A program made the translations under genes and the position numbers. From Chryseobacterium sp. ISL-80 (GTDB lineage Bacteria > Bacillota > Bacilli > Bacillales > Cytobacillaceae), in NCBI GenBank assembly GCA_018613055.1, contig JAGGQZ010000013.1:372001-436000 (forward strand): a stretch of DNA of 64,000 nt, read 5' to 3'. Shown in pieces: positions 28,127 to 37,261 of the stretch. Numbering within the stretch: the first letter of the stretch is position 1; each line of letters begins with the position of its first letter. The notes under the pieces are model-generated. The model did no database searches and was not told where the DNA came from. It worked only from the letters and a program-made list of their open reading frames with translations.

Positions 28127-28489
28127 ATGAGATGGCTGTTGGGGATCGTCATTAACGCCATTCTTTTCATGGCTCTTGCCGGGTATTTCGAAAATGAAAT
28201 TTATCTGTCAGGATTCGGTGCTGCACTAGGCGCCAGCTTCATTCTTTCAATCTTGAATATACTGGTTAAGCCGATTTTAATCATTTTGACGCTCCCTGTC
28301 ACAGTCCTTAGCCTGGGGCTGTTCCTGTTTGTCATTAACGCGGTCACGCTGATGCTGACAGACAGCCTGATGGGGAGTTCTTTTGAAATAGATGGTTTTG
28401 GCATGGCGCTGCTTACAGCGGTGATCATGTCCATCGCAAACCTGGTTATCCAGAACACGGTGTTGCGTGAATCGGATAAAAAGCGCTGA
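28127..28489 (+). CDS. yvlD: Four-helix membrane protein YvlD (phage holin family 4)
   Basis: A 120-residue protein with four evenly spaced membrane helices, of the Phage_holin_4_2/YvlD type. GGGAGG lies 10 nt upstream of the ATG, and the start is 2 nt past the yvlC stop. Homologues sit next to PspC and DUF4097 genes in many Firmicutes, which suggests a membrane-stress role rather than lysis. It is the last gene of the operon and is closed by a shared terminator. Confidence 0.87.
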   Translation: MRWLLGIVINAILFMALAGYFENEIYLSGFGAALGASFILSILNILVKPILIILTLPVTVLSLGLFLFVINAVTLMLTDSLMGSSFEIDGFGMALLTAVIMSIANLVIQNTVLRESDKKR

Positions 28490-28516
28490 TAAATGAATCT
28501 CGCTAAATAAAAAAGC

Positions 28517-28546
28517 AAAGGCCGGCACTTGGAGTGTCGGCCTTTT
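28517..28546. terminator. Bidirectional terminator between yvlD and the amidase gene
   Basis: AAAGGCCGGCACT pairs with AGTGTCGGCCTTT around TGG. A T-run follows on the plus strand, and the opposite strand has a TTTGCTTTTTT tail. Confidence 0.88.
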
Positions 28547-28547
28547 C

Positions 28548-29279
28548 CTATTCTTGTTCAATAAAGGCTTCAAAGCCCGCCTTCCTTAAACGTGCTGCAA
28601 GCTCTTCGGCGTTACGCTCATCTTCGAATGCCCCTGCCTGGACTTTATACAATCCGCCTTTTCTCGCTGCTGCAGCAGATTTTGCCGGCGCAGAAGAGGC
28701 AGCAGGAACAGGTTTCGCATTATCCTTTCTCTGGAGCTTGAACTGCTCTGCCAAAGCCGTGACAATGCCTTCGGCTACTGTTCTTCGGTACGTTTCGGAG
28801 CGCAGCAGTTCCACTTCGTTCCGGTTTGTCATAAATCCGCCCTCCACCAGGACGGCATCCATTTTTGTTTCCCTCAGGACATGGAAATCGGCCGTTCTTA
28901 CCCCTCGGTTCTCGAGACCTGTAGCGATGACAAGATTGCGCTGGATTTTTTGGGCCAGCTGATTCGCTACAGGCGGCCTGGATGGATAGACATATGTCTC
29001 AATACCGCCGACATTATTCCAGCCCCCGCTGCCGAACGCATTGGCATGAATTGATACAAATATATCCACATTCAGGCTGTTTGCCTTGTCAGTCCTTGCT
29101 GTCAAAGACACATCTCGCTGATCGGAATGAGAAAAGTACACGGTGACATTCTTGTAGTTTTCCAGCAGCTGTTTGGCGTAGTTCGCCACGGCCCTGTTAA
29201 ACTCATATTCTCTCAAACCATCAGGACTTCGCTTACCCGGGGTGTTGTAGCCATGCCCAGCATCAAGCATGATCTTCAT
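28548..29279 (-). CDS. N-acetylmuramoyl-L-alanine amidase with SPOR domain, CwlC-like
   Basis: A 243-residue zinc amidase (Amidase_3) that cuts the MurNAc-L-Ala bond. Zinc ligands are seen as His in DAGHGYNTPG, Glu in the GLREYEF helix and His in SIHANA; the catalytic Glu is in LVEGGFMTN. A low-complexity Ala/Pro linker leads to a C-terminal SPOR domain (YKVQAGAFEDERNAEELAARL). There is no signal peptide, as in the B. subtilis mother-cell-lysis enzyme CwlC, which is made late in sporulation and released on lysis. ATG 29279 is chosen with GGAAGGTG 8 nt upstream; the frame can extend to GTG 29288. Confidence 0.87.
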   Translation of the reverse strand: MKIMLDAGHGYNTPGKRSPDGLREYEFNRAVANYAKQLLENYKNVTVYFSHSDQRDVSLTARTDKANSLNVDIFVSIHANAFGSGGWNNVGGIETYVYPSRPPVANQLAQKIQRNLVIATGLENRGVRTADFHVLRETKMDAVLVEGGFMTNRNEVELLRSETYRRTVAEGIVTALAEQFKLQRKDNAKPVPAASSAPAKSAAAARKGGLYKVQAGAFEDERNAEELAARLRKAGFEAFIEQE

Positions 29280-29388
29280 GTTTTTCACACCTTCCGATAA
29301 AAGATTTCCTCATCAGTATATATATGACCAAAGCCAGGAAAAGGACATAGTGAGATGGGATATAGGCGATTATCCATACGGTGTTTCC

Positions 29389-29616
29389 TTATTTGTTCAG
29401 TTCAAATATGTCGTCCAGACGCTGTGACATGAACTCATGCCCGTCCTGGATTCCTTTATTGTAAAATTGAGGGGCGAGCTTGTCCGCGAAAAATTCAAGA
29501 ATCAACATAGCAGCCAAATCCCCCAGCTCTTCCCCTCGTTCTTCAAGGAAATACCTTTTGATTTCTTCGGTCATTTGATTCCTCGCAGAATCATCAATCT
29601 GGAAGTTCTTAAGCAT
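29389..29616 (-). CDS. DUF2164 family protein
   Basis: A 75-residue soluble acidic protein. It matches the DUF2164 pattern: an N-terminal basic/helical part (MTEEIKRYFLEERGEELGDLAAMLILEFFADKL) and a conserved APQFYNKGIQDG segment. Function is unknown. AAGGAG lies 8 nt before the ATG. It lies 109 nt upstream of the amidase start on the same strand. The 279-nt gap on its other side (29617-29895) shows no convincing gene beyond the nagR terminator. Confidence 0.75.
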   Translation of the reverse strand: MLKNFQIDDSARNQMTEEIKRYFLEERGEELGDLAAMLILEFFADKLAPQFYNKGIQDGHEFMSQRLDDIFELNK

Positions 29617-29856
29617 CTTATCTACTCCTTAACATTTATTACCCCCATTTTAAGCCAATCAGACAAACTATTCGACAAAGACGTTCGATTATTTCCGTGG
29701 AAATAAGCTAAATTTTCTTATGGCATCGACAATAGAGCCCTTAACTAAAATTTTTGTAGGAATTTATATGGACGGCGCGACAAGCATGAAAAGCTGGGTG
29801 AGCTTTGGAATGGATGCTTTCTTAGTAGGGGGGATTTTCAGTTTTAAATATCAGCG

Positions 29857-29884
29857 AAAAAAAAAAGGCCCTGCTCTAGGGTCT
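29857..29884 (-). terminator. Terminator of the nagABR operon
   Basis: On the minus strand GACCCT pairs with AGGGCC (one G-U pair) around a 5-nt loop, followed by a run of about ten T residues. It begins 12 nt past the nagR stop. Confidence 0.75.
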
Positions 29885-29895
29885 CTGCAAAATGG

Positions 29896-30621
29896 TCATA
29901 ACCGCTGCATACTATGAACAAATTTATAGCGGTCGGCGCGATAGGCTGACTTTACGTATTCGAAAGGTGTGCCGTCCTTTAAGTAAGAAGTTCTGTGGAT
30001 CAGCAAAACAGGCGAGCCTTTGTCAATTTCAAGCAGTGGCAATTCGTGTTCCTTCGCGATTGCCGCCTCGATTTCCTGTGTCGCTTCATGGATCGTCAGC
30101 GATAATTTTTCCTCGATGTACTTGTAAAGGGAATGATTGATGATTTCCTCCGTCAATCCCTTTGCCAGATTGGCCGGGAGATAGGTGGTTTCAAGAGCCA
30201 GCGGGGCATCATCGGCAAGTCGGACACGCTTGATTTCAAATAGAGGTGTATGTTCACCGAGATGGAGCGTATCGGCAATTTTTCGGCTGGCCGGGATGAT
30301 TTCGAATGACACTAGCCTGCTGCCCGGAGTAAGGCCTCGCTCCTTCATGTCCTCGGTGAAACTTGTCATTCCCTGCAAATGCTGTTCGACTTTCTTTTGA
30401 TTGACGAAGGTGCCTTTTCCTTTATGACGGTACAGATAGCCATCATTCACAAGGTTCGTCAACGCCTGCCTGATGGTCATTCGGCTGATTTTGAACTGTT
30501 CGGCATAGACGCGTTCTGATGGAATGGCTTCATCAGGCTTGAGCTCGCCGCTTTCGATTTGACTTTTAATATATTCTTCAAGCTGATGGTATATCGGTAT
30601 GGGTGAGTTTTTATCAATCAT
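29896..30621 (-). CDS. nagR: GntR/HutC-family repressor NagR
   Basis: Transcription repressor of N-acetylglucosamine use (YvoA in B. subtilis), released by GlcN-6-P or GlcNAc-6-P. It has 241 residues. A GntR winged helix-turn-helix fills ~5-72 (PSERVYAEQFKISRMTIRQALTNLVNDGYLYRHKGKGTFV). A UTRA effector domain follows (~95-235). It is the third gene of the minus-strand order nagA-nagB-nagR, so it controls its own operon. Two matching operator sites lie before nagA. Confidence 0.92.
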   Translation of the reverse strand: MIDKNSPIPIYHQLEEYIKSQIESGELKPDEAIPSERVYAEQFKISRMTIRQALTNLVNDGYLYRHKGKGTFVNQKKVEQHLQGMTSFTEDMKERGLTPGSRLVSFEIIPASRKIADTLHLGEHTPLFEIKRVRLADDAPLALETTYLPANLAKGLTEEIINHSLYKYIEEKLSLTIHEATQEIEAAIAKEHELPLLEIDKGSPVLLIHRTSYLKDGTPFEYVKSAYRADRYKFVHSMQRL

Positions 30622-30662
30622 CGGTCATTCTCCTGACTGCTATCGTTTCCTTTATGGCATGA

Positions 30663-31388
30663 TTAAAGCATAGCTGCTGCTTCTTTATCGGCAAATATCG
30701 TCACATTCTGGTGCTTTTTCAGGATGGAAGCAGGAAACTGTTCACTGACTTCGCCATTCATCAAACGGGCAAGCGCCTCAGCTTTGGCAGTGCCGGATAC
30801 AAGCAAGAAGATTTCCCTGCTATCCATGATTGTTGCAATTCCCATAGTAATCGCCTGTCTGGGGACATCATCAATAGAAGTGAAAAACCTCGAATTTGCA
30901 TTAAGTGTGCTTTCCGACAGGTCGACGATGTGCGTCCTGCTCTCAAAGGACGTTCCTGGTTCGTTAAAACCGATATGGCCATTCTGTCCGATCCCGAGAA
31001 CCTGCAGGTCGATACCTCCATGCTCCTGAATGAACTGTTCATAACGTGTACATTCTTTGGTAAAATCCTTTGCTGTCCCATCAGGTATATGGGTCTGGTC
31101 AAGCGGGATATCGATGTGTTCGAACAGCTTCTCACACATGAAGTAGTGATAGCTGTGTTGATCCTTTTTCGGAACGCCAATGTATTCATCAAGATTGAAG
31201 GTGTTTACTTGTTGGTAGGAAGTCCCGTTCTGCTGATGGTCTTTTATAAGTTCCTGATAAAGTCCGGTCGGTGTACTTCCAGTAGCAAGGCCAAGGTTGA
31301 GCGCTGGATTCTCTTTGAGGCGGGAGATGATTTGCGCTGCTGCCTGCTGGCTAAGCTCTGCGTAATTTATAATTTGGATCAGTTTCAC
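30663..31388 (-). CDS. nagB: Glucosamine-6-phosphate deaminase
   Basis: Converts glucosamine-6-phosphate to fructose-6-phosphate and ammonia, the step that feeds amino sugars into glycolysis. It has 241 residues, usual for the monomeric Bacillus form. Recognisable blocks are the phosphate loop LATGSTPTGLY (~35-45), FNLDEYIG with the active-site Asp (~64-71), GIGQNGHIGFNEPG with the catalytic His (~130-143) and TMGIATIMDS. It lies 22 nt downstream of the nagA stop and 41 nt before nagR. Confidence 0.96.
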   Translation of the reverse strand: MKLIQIINYAELSQQAAAQIISRLKENPALNLGLATGSTPTGLYQELIKDHQQNGTSYQQVNTFNLDEYIGVPKKDQHSYHYFMCEKLFEHIDIPLDQTHIPDGTAKDFTKECTRYEQFIQEHGGIDLQVLGIGQNGHIGFNEPGTSFESRTHIVDLSESTLNANSRFFTSIDDVPRQAITMGIATIMDSREIFLLVSGTAKAEALARLMNGEVSEQFPASILKKHQNVTIFADKEAAAML

Positions 31389-31410
31389 ATCATCACCTCT
31401 TTCAGTATGG

Positions 31411-32583
31411 TTATAAGCGCATATAGCTGGTGATCCCCCGGCAAATAGTCATAGATACTTCGTGGCTGCTGTCCAGCACAACAAGATCGGCATCCTTTCC
31501 GGCAGCAATGCTTCCTTTCCGATCGAAAACCTTCAGCTGTCTGGCAGGATTCTCGCTCGCGAGCTTTACTGCATCCTCAAGACTGATGCCAGTGAATTCC
31601 ATCATATTCTTCAAGGAATCCTTCATTTTTAAAATACTGCCGGCAAGCGTTCCATCTGCTAAAAGAGCTTTACCGTCCGCAACCTTCACTGCTTGCCCGC
31701 CAAGGTCGTATATACCATTTTTAAGGCATTTCGCCCTCATGGAATCGGTAATTAGAATGACACCATCTTTTCCCTTTGTCCGGATCGCTAAATCAAGCAT
31801 TTCTGGTACAACATGGATTCCATCCGCAATCAGCTCGATTTTTAACTCATCTAAAAGCAGCGCAGCCCCTGCGACTCCCGGATCGCGGTGGTGCATGCCG
31901 CGCATTCCATTAAATAAATGGGTTACATGGCTCACACCGGCTTTTACAGCTTCAAACATCTGTGTATATGTAGCGTCTGAATGGCCAACCGAAGCAATGA
32001 CGCCATTTTGTACTAAATAGGCTATAAATTCAATTCCGTTCTCTTGTTCCGGCGCCAGCGTGACAAGCCTGATATTGTTCCCTGATGCTTGCTGCATGTT
32101 CGCGAAAAGTCCGATATCGGGTTTGATGATGAATTCCTCAGGCTGGGCCCCTTTGCGAGTTTCATTAATGAAGGGTCCTTCCAGGTGAATCCCGAGCATC
32201 TCCGCTTTTCCCGGATGATTATGACCGCCCATATATTCGGCTGCATTCTCCAAAGCCTTGATAATGGACGATTGCTCCTGAGTGATTGTTGTAGCAAGAA
32301 AACTGGTGGTGCCTTCCGCAGGCAGGATCGAAGCCATGGTGGACAGAGCTTCAATGGTTGCGTCCATCGTATCAGCGCCGCCGGCTCCATGGATGTGCAC
32401 GTCAATGAACCCGGGGACGATGGTGCTGTCCTCGGGCAGGTCCACTAAGTCTGCATGATGCTGGGGGAGGGAAGAAACAGGCCCGATATCAGAAATTTTC
32501 CCATCTTTAATATAAAGATATCCTCTTTGGATCAGGGTCTCTTCGGTTAAAATCCTGGCGTTAACAAGCAATAATTCTTTCAT
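31411..32583 (-). CDS. nagA: N-acetylglucosamine-6-phosphate deacetylase
   Basis: Removes acetate from GlcNAc-6-P to give GlcN-6-P, upstream of NagB. The amidohydrolase fold shows metal motif PGFIDVHIHGAGG (~50-62), HLEGPF with the metal Glu, VGHSDAT, HLFNGM and LITDSM with the catalytic Asp. Its 390 residues are close to the usual ~395. I start at ATG 32583, with GGGTGAT just upstream, rather than at the frame opening at 32619. It is the first gene of the nag operon, reading away from hprK, and the NagR operators lie 57-109 nt before it. Confidence 0.95.
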   Translation of the reverse strand: MKELLLVNARILTEETLIQRGYLYIKDGKISDIGPVSSLPQHHADLVDLPEDSTIVPGFIDVHIHGAGGADTMDATIEALSTMASILPAEGTTSFLATTITQEQSSIIKALENAAEYMGGHNHPGKAEMLGIHLEGPFINETRKGAQPEEFIIKPDIGLFANMQQASGNNIRLVTLAPEQENGIEFIAYLVQNGVIASVGHSDATYTQMFEAVKAGVSHVTHLFNGMRGMHHRDPGVAGAALLLDELKIELIADGIHVVPEMLDLAIRTKGKDGVILITDSMRAKCLKNGIYDLGGQAVKVADGKALLADGTLAGSILKMKDSLKNMMEFTGISLEDAVKLASENPARQLKVFDRKGSIAAGKDADLVVLDSSHEVSMTICRGITSYMRL

Positions 32584-32639
32584 CCTATCACCCGAAAAAT
32601 GTGTCCTAATTACTTTCATTATACAAAGAGAAACTTTTG

Positions 32640-32692
32640 GTTGTCTATACCACTATACAAAAACTAACATCAACTGTGACTGGTATAGACAT
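32640..32692. promoter_or_regulatory. Two NagR (dre-type) operator sites
   Basis: Site 1 at 32641-32654 reads AGTGGTATAGACAA on the minus strand. Site 2 at 32679-32692 reads ACTGGTATAGACAT on the plus strand. Both share the core TGGTATAGAC in opposite orientation, 29 nt apart. This resembles the TGGTNTAGACCA operators of GntR/HutC NagR. They lie in the divergent nagA-hprK promoter region. Confidence 0.7.
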
Positions 32693-32754
32693 TTGTTTCA
32701 AAAAAACCTTACTTAGATTGAATAACAACAATGGTGTTTTTTGACTCCTTGTAT

Positions 32755-32782
32755 TTGGTTCTGCCTGAAAAAGTGCTAAAAT
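32755..32782 (+). promoter_or_regulatory. Candidate sigma-A promoter for hprK
   Basis: TTGGTT and TAAAAT are separated by 16 nt, ending 54 nt before the hprK start. It is a moderate match only. Confidence 0.45.
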
Positions 32783-32836
32783 ATAAAGTATTGTGATCAT
32801 GTGGAAAAAAATGTCCTAATAAAGGAGGAACTTTCT

Positions 32837-33772
32837 TTGCCAAAAGTCCGCACTAAAGACATCATCGAGAAATTCGAAATGGAATTGCTAAGTGGAGAGG
32901 AAGGCATCAACCGTCCGATCACGACCACTGATATCTCCAGGCCGGGACTCGAGATTGCCGGTTATTTTGAATATTATCCTGCAGAGCGCCTGCAGTTGCT
33001 TGGTAAAACAGAATTGACCTTCTTTGAAAAGTTGAACCCTCGTGAAAGGACAGAGCGGATGGAAAAGCTCTGTACAGATATTACGCCGGGCATCATCGTT
33101 ACAAGGGACATGGAAGTTCCGGCTGAATTGATTGAAGCGGCCGAACGCGAATCTGTTCCGGTTATGAGGTCGAAGCAAAAAACAACAAGGCTTTCAAGTC
33201 ATCTGACAAACTATCTGGAGAGCAAGCTGGCACCAACTACTGCCGTACATGGTGTACTGGTCGATCTATATGGGATTGGCGTTTTGATCACAGGCAAAAG
33301 CGGTGTCGGTAAAAGTGAAACCGCGCTGGAACTGGTCAAACGCGGACACCGTCTGGTAGCGGATGATTGTGTTGAGATCCGCCAGGAGGATATCGGGACA
33401 CTCGTCGGAAACTCGCCTGATCTCATTGAACATCTGCTCGAAATTCGCGGCGTGGGCATCATCAATGTGATGACACTGTTCGGAGCAGGTGCTGTACGCT
33501 CACATAAACGCATTTCCCTGATCATCGATCTCGAAATCTGGGACCAGAAAAAATCATATGACAGATTGGGTCTTGATGAAGAAAAAATGAGAATCCTCGA
33601 CACCGATATCACAAAGCTTACGATTCCGGTCCGTCCAGGCCGTAACCTCGCTGTCATCATTGAGGTAGCCGCGATGAACTTCAGGCTGAAGCGCATGGGG
33701 ATGAACGCAGCAGAACAATTCACCAACAGGCTGTCTGACGTCATTGAGGATGGCGACCATGATGAACATTAA
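32837..33772 (+). CDS. hprK: HPr kinase/phosphorylase
   Basis: Bifunctional enzyme that phosphorylates HPr and Crh at Ser46 (stimulated by FBP) and removes the phosphate when Pi is high; it is the sensor of carbon catabolite repression in Firmicutes. It has 311 residues. Walker A GKSGVGKS is at ~153-160 and the HprK signature [15 protein letters not shown] at ~205-220; the catalytic His near 138 (AVHGVLVD) is present. I place the start at TTG 32837 (MPKVRTKD, behind AAAGGAGG), not at the upstream GTG 32801, because family members begin exactly there. Its target gene crh lies 19 kb downstream. Confidence 0.97.
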   Translation: MPKVRTKDIIEKFEMELLSGEEGINRPITTTDISRPGLEIAGYFEYYPAERLQLLGKTELTFFEKLNPRERTERMEKLCTDITPGIIVTRDMEVPAELIEAAERESVPVMRSKQKTTRLSSHLTNYLESKLAPTTAVHGVLVDLYGIGVLITGKSGVGKSETALELVKRGHRLVADDCVEIRQEDIGTLVGNSPDLIEHLLEIRGVGIINVMTLFGAGAVRSHKRISLIIDLEIWDQKKSYDRLGLDEEKMRILDTDITKLTIPVRPGRNLAVIIEVAAMNFRLKRMGMNAAEQFTNRLSDVIEDGDHDEH

Positions 33773-33844
33773 ATTGAAACGCTTTTGATAAGTACTTCTA
33801 TAGTAGAACGCATGACAAAAGAAAGAAAGTTTACAAAAAGAGCC

Positions 33845-33864
33845 TTAATCAAACGTTTGATTAA
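33845..33864. promoter_or_regulatory. Perfect 20-bp palindrome upstream of lgt
   Basis: TTAATCAAACGTTTGATTAA is self-complementary over all 20 bases. It lies 55 nt before lgt. Without a T-run it looks like an operator rather than a terminator. The near-identical core at 19981 suggests one regulator for both. Confidence 0.5.
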
Positions 33865-33918
33865 ACACGGTCAAAGTGCTGGTACATTTAACTTTTATAT
33901 AGAATAAGGGGAAATGAT

Positions 33919-34731
33919 ATGGAAAAGAATATTCAGCCGATCGACCCGATTGCCTTTACGCTTGGACCGATCCAGGTGCATTGGTACGGCGTCATCATCG
34001 GACTTGGAATTGCGCTGGCGTTATGGATTGCCATGCGCGAAGCCGAACGACGCGGGTTGCCAAAAGATATATTTGCAGACTTGATGCTCTGGGCGATTCC
34101 GATCGCCATCATTTCAGCGAGGATTTATTATGTTATCTTCCAGTGGGATTATTACGCACAGTATCCAGGCGAGATTTTTAAGGTCTGGAATGGCGGGATT
34201 GCGATTCATGGCGCATTGATCGGAGCTGTAGCCACAACCTATTTCTTTACGAAGGCAAGGAATGTTTCATTCTGGAAGCTTGCGGATATCGCTGCTCCAA
34301 GCATCATCCTTGGCCAGGCAATCGGCCGCTGGGGCAATTTCATGAACCAGGAAGCGCATGGCGGGGAAGTCACCCGGGCATTTTTAGAGAACCTGCATCT
34401 TCCGGAGTTCATCATCAACCAGATGTATATCAACGGAACCTATTATCATCCAACATTCTTGTATGAATCGATCTGGAATTTGCTTGGTTTCATCCTGCTT
34501 ATGTCCTTGCGCAGGGTCAACCTTGGCCGCGGCGAACTTTTCCTCAGCTATGTCATCTGGTATTCAATCGGACGCTTCTTTGTCGAAGGCATGCGCACCG
34601 ACAGCTTGATGCTGACAGATACGCTAAGGATTGCCCAGACCATCTCGATCGCACTGATTGTTTTTGCAATTGGGGTATGGGTCTACAGGAGAGTCAAGGG
34701 TTATTCAAAAGTAAGATATTTAGAAAACTAG
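33919..34731 (+). CDS. lgt: Phosphatidylglycerol-prolipoprotein diacylglyceryl transferase
   Basis: The membrane enzyme for the first step of lipoprotein maturation: it moves diacylglycerol from phosphatidylglycerol to the lipobox Cys. It has 270 residues and seven helices. The Lgt signature [14 protein letters not shown] is at ~136-149, HGALIG (~95) carries the essential His, and a C-terminal EGMRTDSL segment is present. The ribosome binding site is AAGGGGAAATG-like. It is followed by yvoD and ppaX as in B. subtilis. Confidence 0.97.
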   Translation: MEKNIQPIDPIAFTLGPIQVHWYGVIIGLGIALALWIAMREAERRGLPKDIFADLMLWAIPIAIISARIYYVIFQWDYYAQYPGEIFKVWNGGIAIHGALIGAVATTYFFTKARNVSFWKLADIAAPSIILGQAIGRWGNFMNQEAHGGEVTRAFLENLHLPEFIINQMYINGTYYHPTFLYESIWNLLGFILLMSLRRVNLGRGELFLSYVIWYSIGRFFVEGMRTDSLMLTDTLRIAQTISIALIVFAIGVWVYRRVKGYSKVRYLEN

Positions 34732-34806
34732 AAAAACTACGGGTTACTAAAAAGGCAACCAACTCAATACATTATATATAGGCTGAAAAATGGGAGAGAT
34801 GCTTCA

Positions 34807-35751
34807 ATGGGTTCTTCATTGAAAAGAGGGTTGATGGTTGGCTTGAATACAACATGGGCACTGGGAAAAGTCATTTTTCCAGTGACACTGATTGTTTCAA
34901 TCCTTAAATATACTCCTGTCCTGCCGTGGATCATCGACGTTATTACACCGCTGATGTCATTGCTCGGCTTGTCGGGAGATGCGGCGATTCCGCTTGTCAT
35001 CGGGAACTTCCTTAATCTGTATGCGGCAATCGGAGCAATACTGACGCTTGATTTGACGGTAAAAGAAGTGTTCATCATCGCCGTGATGCTGAGCTTTTCG
35101 CATAATATGCTGGTGGAATCAAGTGTGGCCGTCAAGGTCGGCGTCAAGCTTTGGATCATCGTCTTTGTCCGGCTGGGGCTTGCGTTCTTATCGGCGATTA
35201 TCATCAACCTTGTCTGGAATGGCGGTACTGAAATCGCAAAATATGGGATGATCCCTGCTAAAGGGGAAGAGGTTTCTGGCTGGGGACCGATTCTTCTTGA
35301 AAGCATCACCAAAGCCGGTATTGGTATCTTCCAGCTGGCCATCATCGTCATCCCGCTGATGGTCATCGTTCAGATCATGAAGGATCGACAATGGCTTGCC
35401 GTTTTTTCAAGATGGATGGCGCCGGCGACAAGAGCACTGGGCATGAAGGAGAACACCTCGACGACGATGGCAGCCGGCCTGCTGTTCGGCCTCGCATACG
35501 GTGCGGGTGTAATGATCCAGGCAGTCCAGGAGGATGGAGTCAGCAAAAAGGATGTCACGCTTGCGTTCATTTTCCTTGTTTCCTGCCACGCAGTCGTTGA
35601 GGATACATTAATTTTTGTTCCGCTTGGAATCCCGGTGCTGCCGCTGTTGCTGATCCGCCTTGGGGTGGCAATTTTATTGACAACAGTAGTTGCATTCGTG
35701 TGGAACCGCGCGGATCTTGCAAAGAGAAAGGAAGCAGTATATGAGCAATAA
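34807..35751 (+). CDS. yvoD: Nucleoside-recognition (Gate) domain membrane protein YvoD
   Basis: A 314-residue multi-pass membrane protein of the Gate/nucleoside-recognition type (SpmA/SpmB and FeoB-Gate related). It is built of two similar halves, each with a helix hairpin and a [12 protein letters not shown] or [10 protein letters not shown] type motif. Transport or scaffolding function is unknown. The location between lgt and ppaX is conserved in Bacillaceae. Its stop overlaps the ppaX start by 11 nt. Confidence 0.88.
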   Translation: MGSSLKRGLMVGLNTTWALGKVIFPVTLIVSILKYTPVLPWIIDVITPLMSLLGLSGDAAIPLVIGNFLNLYAAIGAILTLDLTVKEVFIIAVMLSFSHNMLVESSVAVKVGVKLWIIVFVRLGLAFLSAIIINLVWNGGTEIAKYGMIPAKGEEVSGWGPILLESITKAGIGIFQLAIIVIPLMVIVQIMKDRQWLAVFSRWMAPATRALGMKENTSTTMAAGLLFGLAYGAGVMIQAVQEDGVSKKDVTLAFIFLVSCHAVVEDTLIFVPLGIPVLPLLLIRLGVAILLTTVVAFVWNRADLAKRKEAVYEQ

Positions 35752-36385
35752 AATAGATACGGTCCTGTTCGATCTCGACGGGACTTTGATTGATACCAAC
35801 GAATTGATTATTTCATCTTTCCTCCATACAATGGAAACTTATTTTCCGGGCCAGTACAAACGGGAGGATGTCCTTCCGTTTTTAGGGCCATCGCTCAAGG
35901 ATACATTTGAGCCAATGGATCCCGAAGGCTACGAGGAAATGATTAAAACCTACCGTACTTACAACCTGGCAAACCATGACCTCTTGGTAAAAAGTTTCGA
36001 AGGTGTGTACGAAACAGTGAGGACGCTGAAAGAGAATGGCTTCCACCTTGGAATCGTCACGACAAAGCTTTCGGATGTTGTGCAGATGGGCATGAAGCTG
36101 ACAGGGCTTGATGAGTTTTTCGAAGTCGTCGTCGCATTGGACCATGTCGAAAAAGCAAAGCCGGATCCGGAGCCGCTTTTAAAAGCATTGGACATGCTTG
36201 GTTCCTCGCCTGAACGCGCGATCATGGTCGGCGATAACCACCATGACATCCTTGGCGGCAAAAATGCCGGCACAAAGACTGCTGCTGTAGCCTGGTCCAT
36301 CAAGGGGAGAGAGCATCTGGAGCAATACAATCCGGATTATATGCTGGAAAATATGGCTGATATCCTGCCGATCCTCGGGGTGTAG
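35741..36385 (+). CDS. ppaX: Inorganic pyrophosphatase PpaX (HAD)
   Basis: Hydrolyses the pyrophosphate released by HprK/P when it dephosphorylates Ser46-P HPr. It has 214 residues. HAD motif I is [15 protein letters not shown] (~8-22), a Thr-rich motif II is IVTTK, motif III Lys is in EKAKPDPEP, and motif IV is [10 protein letters not shown] start at ATG 35741 (MSNKIDT) with AAAGGAAG upstream; the longer frame from 35690 lies in yvoD. Being in the same cluster as hprK fits its role. Confidence 0.94.
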   Translation: MSNKIDTVLFDLDGTLIDTNELIISSFLHTMETYFPGQYKREDVLPFLGPSLKDTFEPMDPEGYEEMIKTYRTYNLANHDLLVKSFEGVYETVRTLKENGFHLGIVTTKLSDVVQMGMKLTGLDEFFEVVVALDHVEKAKPDPEPLLKALDMLGSSPERAIMVGDNHHDILGGKNAGTKTAAVAWSIKGREHLEQYNPDYMLENMADILPILGV

Positions 36386-36386
36386 G

Positions 36387-36929
36387 ATGAGACGGACGAC
36401 ACGCTATCGTGTAGAAGGCGCCAATTCACTCTGGCATGTTTATAAGACCGTCCCTTTCTGGAAGGTCGTCAAGAATTTTGTCGTCATCCAGGCAGCACGC
36501 TACACGCCCTTTCTCGGGATGAAAAACTGGCTGTACCGTACATTTTTACGGATGAAGATCGGTGAACAGACTTCTTTTGCGTTGATGGTCATGCTGGATG
36601 TCATGTTCCCGGAAAAAATTTCGGTCGGACGCAATACCGTCATCGGCTATAACACGACCATCCTTGCACATGAATACTTGATCAAGGAATACCGTCTCGG
36701 CGATGTCGAAATCGGCAGCGAAGTCATGATCGGCGCCAATTCAACGATCATGCCCGGCATCAAGATCGGCGACGGCGCCATCGTCTCCGCAGGGACACTC
36801 GTCCACAAAGACGTCCCCGAAGGCGCCTTCGTCGGAGGAAACCCGATGCGCGTCATCTACACAAAGGAAGAACTAGCTGAGCGCTGGGCAGATGATGAAA
36901 TTTATGGAACAAAAAGCGAACGGAATTGA
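36387..36929 (+). CDS. yvoF: Left-handed beta-helix acyltransferase YvoF
   Basis: A 180-residue hexapeptide-repeat acetyltransferase-like protein. After a basic amphipathic N-terminus (~1-55), hexapeptide turns are seen (ISVGRNTVIGYNTTI, VEIGSEVMIGANSTIMPGIKIGDGAIVSAGTLVHKDVPEGAFVGGNP). The active-site His could be in LAHEY. The acceptor is unknown. It begins 1 nt after the ppaX stop, completing the lgt-yvoD-ppaX-yvoF unit. Confidence 0.88.
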   Translation: MRRTTRYRVEGANSLWHVYKTVPFWKVVKNFVVIQAARYTPFLGMKNWLYRTFLRMKIGEQTSFALMVMLDVMFPEKISVGRNTVIGYNTTILAHEYLIKEYRLGDVEIGSEVMIGANSTIMPGIKIGDGAIVSAGTLVHKDVPEGAFVGGNPMRVIYTKEELAERWADDEIYGTKSERN

Positions 36930-36948
36930 TTCCGCTTCGCTTTTTTTT
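36913..36948 (+). terminator. Intrinsic terminator of the lgt-yvoF unit
   Basis: AAGCGAACGGAA pairs with TTCCGCTTCGCTT (one bulge) around a short loop and is followed by eight T residues. It spans the yvoF stop codon. Confidence 0.82.
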
Positions 36949-36966
36949 GTCTCTGAAAAGGCACTT

Positions 36967-37071
36967 GGTCGATATAATTGAAAATCCGCTGATATATTGC
37001 AAAATGTGGTCGATAAAATCGAAAATCCGCTGATATATCGTGAAATGTGGTCGATATATTTTGATTTTCGC
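36967..37071 (-). repeat. TATCGACCACATT-family repeat block, left copy
   Basis: Three imperfect ~40-bp units with the core ATGTGGTCGATA and GAAAATCCGCTGATATAT. On the minus strand they read as TATCGACCACAT, the same motif that fills 45.1-45.8 kb on the plus strand. No coding signal. Confidence 0.8.
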
Positions 37072-37261
37072 CAAAAAAGTATAATTCCCCAGCTCTATAC
37101 CTCCATGCAGGCTGCAATTTCTACAGTAATGAAGACATTTTTTACATTCAGAACCCTTTTTAGAAAAACAAGCATGAAAAATTATAAACATGAAGAGCTA
37201 ACGGTTGACGGATAATAGAATGAACGGTACACTACATATAACTTCATCTTGTTACCATATT

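Noticed and set aside
29289-29388. Possible small hydrophobic peptide on the minus strand (WIIAYIPSHYVLFLALVIYIL)
   Set aside because: The frame has an upstream stop and no ATG, GTG or TTG before the hydrophobic stretch, so I could not define a gene. The overlapping 30-codon frame MDNRLYPIS... has only a weak ribosome binding site.
29720-29917. 65-codon plus-strand frame
   Set aside because: It runs through the nagR terminator and its A-tract, with no ribosome binding site and no protein family resemblance.
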